Assembly (NCBI GenBank): GCA_009781425.1
Contig: WQYC01000004.1
Coordinates: forward strand, 32,560-96,559
DNA from: Oscillospiraceae bacterium
GTDB taxonomy: Bacteria > Bacillota > Clostridia > Oscillospirales > Ruminococcaceae
Direction: 5' to 3'
DNA: 64,000 nt
Below are positions 62,123-64,000 of the stretch, piece by piece. A program made the translations under genes and the position numbers. Under the pieces are notes generated by a model, which did no database searches, was not told the DNA's origin, and saw nothing but the letters and a program-made list of their open reading frames with translations. Position 1 is the stretch's first letter. Every line of letters begins with the position of its first letter.

Positions 62123-63033
62123 AAAAATTCGATATAATAGCTAAGAAGAAGCTGTTCATTACTATCCCTGTTGCGATTCTTGCCTGCCTGTTAATCTTTA
62201 CAATGATTTTCGGTGCAGAGGTTTCGATTGAATTTACGGGCGGCACAATCATGACCTATTCCTACACAGGCGAGCTTGATTTCAGCCGCGTTGCTTCGGA
62301 AATAGAAAGCCTTGAATTCGGCAGTGTTACAGTTACAGGCGGCTCGGCGTTCAACGCTGATGTTGAATTTATCAACGTTGCCTTCTCCTCAAACGAGGGA
62401 CTCAGCGCGGAGCAGTTAAGTGAAGCAACAGCAAGCCTTGTCTCGGCGTTCCCCGAAAATAATATCGCTCTCGAAAACAGCCAAAACGTCAGCCCCAGCA
62501 CAGGTATGCGCTTCTTCATGAAGTGCCTTGTGGCGTTCGTGTTCGCTTTTATCTTATTTATAATTTATATTGCGATTCGTTTCAAGAAGCTCGGCGGCTG
62601 GTCAACAGGCGTGTTTGCACTTATTGCACTTTTAGTAGACGTAATGGTAGTCGTTTCGGTGTTTATCTTCTTCCGCCTGCCGATTGACGCTATTTTCATG
62701 GCAGTAGTGCTCGCAATCATGGGCTATTCGATTAACAACACGATTATTCTTTATGACCGTATCCGCGAAAATAAAACGCTGTTCACAGGAAAGAAAACAG
62801 CACGCGACCTCGTGAACATCAGCGTTCGCCAGTCGCTTACGCGTACGATTAACACTACGGTGACGACCGCGGCGGCTCTGCTTGTGCTTAGTATCGTTGC
62901 AATGATTTACGACGTGAACACGATTCTGAACTTCGCGTTCCCCATGCTGATTGGCTTGATTTCGGGCGTTTATACAACGCTCTGCCTTTCGGGCACCTTC
63001 TGGGTAATGTGGCAAGAGCGCAAAAAAACGTAA
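62119..63033 (+). CDS. secF: Protein translocase subunit SecF
   Basis: 304 residues, six membrane helices. VSIEFTGGTIMTYSYTGELD, IMGYSINNTIILYDRIRENK and VRQSLTRTINTTVTTAAALL. Separate from SecD, unlike the fused SecDF of many bacilli. Confidence 0.96.
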   Translation: MKKFDIIAKKKLFITIPVAILACLLIFTMIFGAEVSIEFTGGTIMTYSYTGELDFSRVASEIESLEFGSVTVTGGSAFNADVEFINVAFSSNEGLSAEQLSEATASLVSAFPENNIALENSQNVSPSTGMRFFMKCLVAFVFAFILFIIYIAIRFKKLGGWSTGVFALIALLVDVMVVVSVFIFFRLPIDAIFMAVVLAIMGYSINNTIILYDRIRENKTLFTGKKTARDLVNISVRQSLTRTINTTVTTAAALLVLSIVAMIYDVNTILNFAFPMLIGLISGVYTTLCLSGTFWVMWQERKKT

Positions 63034-63039
63034 TAACCT

Positions 63040-63066
63040 GTAGGGTATGCAGTCCTCTGCGTACCG
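63040..63066. repeat. GTAGGGTATGCAG...CTGCGTACC repeat after secF
   Basis: Divergent member of the GTAGGGG palindromic family, between secF and the TIM-barrel gene. Confidence 0.65.
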
Positions 63067-63075
63067 GAGAAATTT

Positions 63076-63855
63076 ATGCAAATCGGAATTTCCACAGCTT
63101 GTCTTTATCCGCTTAATACTGAAGAAGCCCTGCTCTGTTTAGCTCAGCAGGGCTTCAAAGGCATTGAAATTTTCATTAACTGCGACATGGAGCTTCACGA
63201 GCCTGTAAGCTCCGAAATCAGCAGAATAATCCGCGAATATTCGCTGACTATCCCCGCCGTTCACCCTGTCGCGGCGCTTGACAGCTTCTTTCTGTTCTCG
63301 AATTACGAGCGCAGGAAAACACAGTTTCTTGACGCTTGCAAGCTCTACTTCGAGCGCATGAACGAGTGGAACGCGCCGCTCATGGTTTTTCACGGCATGA
63401 AGAAGGATTCCGACCGCTCTGATGAGCTGTATTTTGAAAGATATGCAGAGCTTTGCGCGCTCGCCGAAAAGTATAATATCACGATTGCGCAGGAAAATGT
63501 AGCTTATTGCAGAAGCTCTGACCTTGACTTCTTAGTAAAGATGAAAAACGAGCTGAACGCTATGTTCACGCTTGACTTAAAGCAGGCGCGGCGTTCGGGG
63601 CTTTCAGCGTTTGAAATTTTAGACAAGCTCGGCGAAAATGTCGTGCATATTCATGCAAGCGACGGCGGTGGCGAGCCGGGTGACTGCCTGTTAATCGGAC
63701 AAGGAAGCTTCGACTTCGCGGGCTTCTTCGCGAAACTGAAAGAATTAAATTACAATAAAAGCGTGATTCTTGAGCTTTACCGCGAGAATTTCGACAGTGA
63801 CGACGATTTAAAAGAAAGTGTTGAAAAATTAGTTGACATTTGCGAAAATTTGTGA
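63076..63855 (+). CDS. Sugar phosphate isomerase/epimerase (xylose isomerase-like TIM barrel)
   Basis: 259 residues. GISTACLYPLNTEEALLCLA, GFKGIEIFINC, APLMVFHGMKK, ITIAQENVAYCRSSDLDF, FTLDLKQARRSG, HIHASDGGGEPGD, GQGSFDFAGFF and VILELYRENFDS: the metal-binding Glu/Asp/His set of the AP endonuclease 2 family. Substrate unknown. Confidence 0.88.
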   Translation: MQIGISTACLYPLNTEEALLCLAQQGFKGIEIFINCDMELHEPVSSEISRIIREYSLTIPAVHPVAALDSFFLFSNYERRKTQFLDACKLYFERMNEWNAPLMVFHGMKKDSDRSDELYFERYAELCALAEKYNITIAQENVAYCRSSDLDFLVKMKNELNAMFTLDLKQARRSGLSAFEILDKLGENVVHIHASDGGGEPGDCLLIGQGSFDFAGFFAKLKELNYNKSVILELYRENFDSDDDLKESVEKLVDICENL

Positions 63856-63861
63856 TATTAT
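63833..63861 (+). promoter_or_regulatory. Promoter of nrdR
   Basis: TTGACA (63833-63838), 17-base spacer, TATTAT (63856-63861); lies across the 3' end of the preceding gene. GAAAGGA RBS follows. Confidence 0.8.
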
Positions 63862-63901
63862 TACTATATATGGTATCTGATAGCGAAAGGAAATGAATAA
63901 A

Positions 63902-64000
63902 ATGAGATGTCCTGACTGCGGATTTCACGACAGCAGAGTTATTGATTCCCGCCCCACTGATAACAAAATACGCAGACGGCGTGAGTGTTTATCGTGCAAG
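63902..64000 (+). CDS. nrdR: Transcriptional repressor NrdR (3' end outside window)
   Basis: First 33 codons: [20 protein letters not shown] then [10 protein letters not shown], the zinc ribbon (two Cys pairs) of NrdR. Represses ribonucleotide reductase genes in response to (d)ATP. The ATP-cone is beyond the edge. Confidence 0.95.
   Translation, partial: MRCPDCGFHDSRVIDSRPTDNKIRRRRECLSCK

Overview
The window looks like a chromosomal segment of an endospore-forming, probably anaerobic Bacillota (class Clostridia). It carries spoIIID, a ylxM-ffh-rpsP-khpA block, separate secD and secF genes, a glutaminyl-tRNA synthetase, an NrdR start, strong TTGACA-N17-TATAAT promoters and many Gram-positive ribosome binding sites. 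Genus and species cannot be read from the sequence alone.

Layout. 1-2.3 kb: a hybrid sensor kinase cut by the window edge. 2.3-10.5 kb, minus strand: a tryptophan operon in the transcriptional order trpL leader peptide, aroF, trpE, SLC13-like transporter, trpD, trpC, trpF, trpB, trpA. It has a leader-peptide attenuator, lacks trpG, and has a trpF without a usual start codon. 10.5-12.5 kb: an EF-G-like GTPase. 12.59-19.03 kb: spoIIID, the mother-cell sporulation regulator, split into an N-terminal and a C-terminal piece by an element of about 6.15 kb. The element encodes a large serine recombinase, an ADP-ribosyltransferase-like (DUF3990-type) module, a clamp-loader fragment, a Rep-like initiator and a phage-type repressor. 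Joining the two pieces at a shared GTACAT core restores an in-frame 96-codon spoIIID, so this appears to be a skin-like element whose excision would be needed for SpoIIID synthesis.

19.1-40.1 kb, minus strand: one long surface-polysaccharide cluster. It holds a FlaA1/WbpM dehydratase, the WbpA-B-E-D-I route to a diacetamido uronic acid, a Wzx flippase, a Wzy polymerase, a Wzz-like protein, an initiating sugar-phosphate transferase, glycosyltransferases, an AsnB-like amidotransferase, an O-antigen-ligase-like protein with an inserted extracellular domain, and galE. 40.3-42.2 kb: a cupin, a PfkB kinase and a toxin-antitoxin pair. 42.2-46.4 kb, minus strand: a phosphate importer operon, pstB1-pstS-pstC-pstA-pstB2, whose two ATPases are degenerate in complementary ways.

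46.4-64 kb, mostly plus strand: the L10 leader with rplJ and rplL, glnS, a lipoprotein, a cysteine desulfurase with its IscU scaffold, membrane proteins, ychF, a NERD protein, a BspA-like lipoprotein with a divergent Xre regulator, ylxM-ffh, rpsP-khpA, secD-secF, a TIM-barrel isomerase and the start of nrdR.

Several small repeat families are scattered through operon junctions. Copies have entered the L10 leader, the trpB/trpA junction and the trpD coding sequence, and one family supplies the stop codons of neighbouring genes. The split spoIIID, the trp attenuator and the asymmetric PstB pair are the most noteworthy observations.
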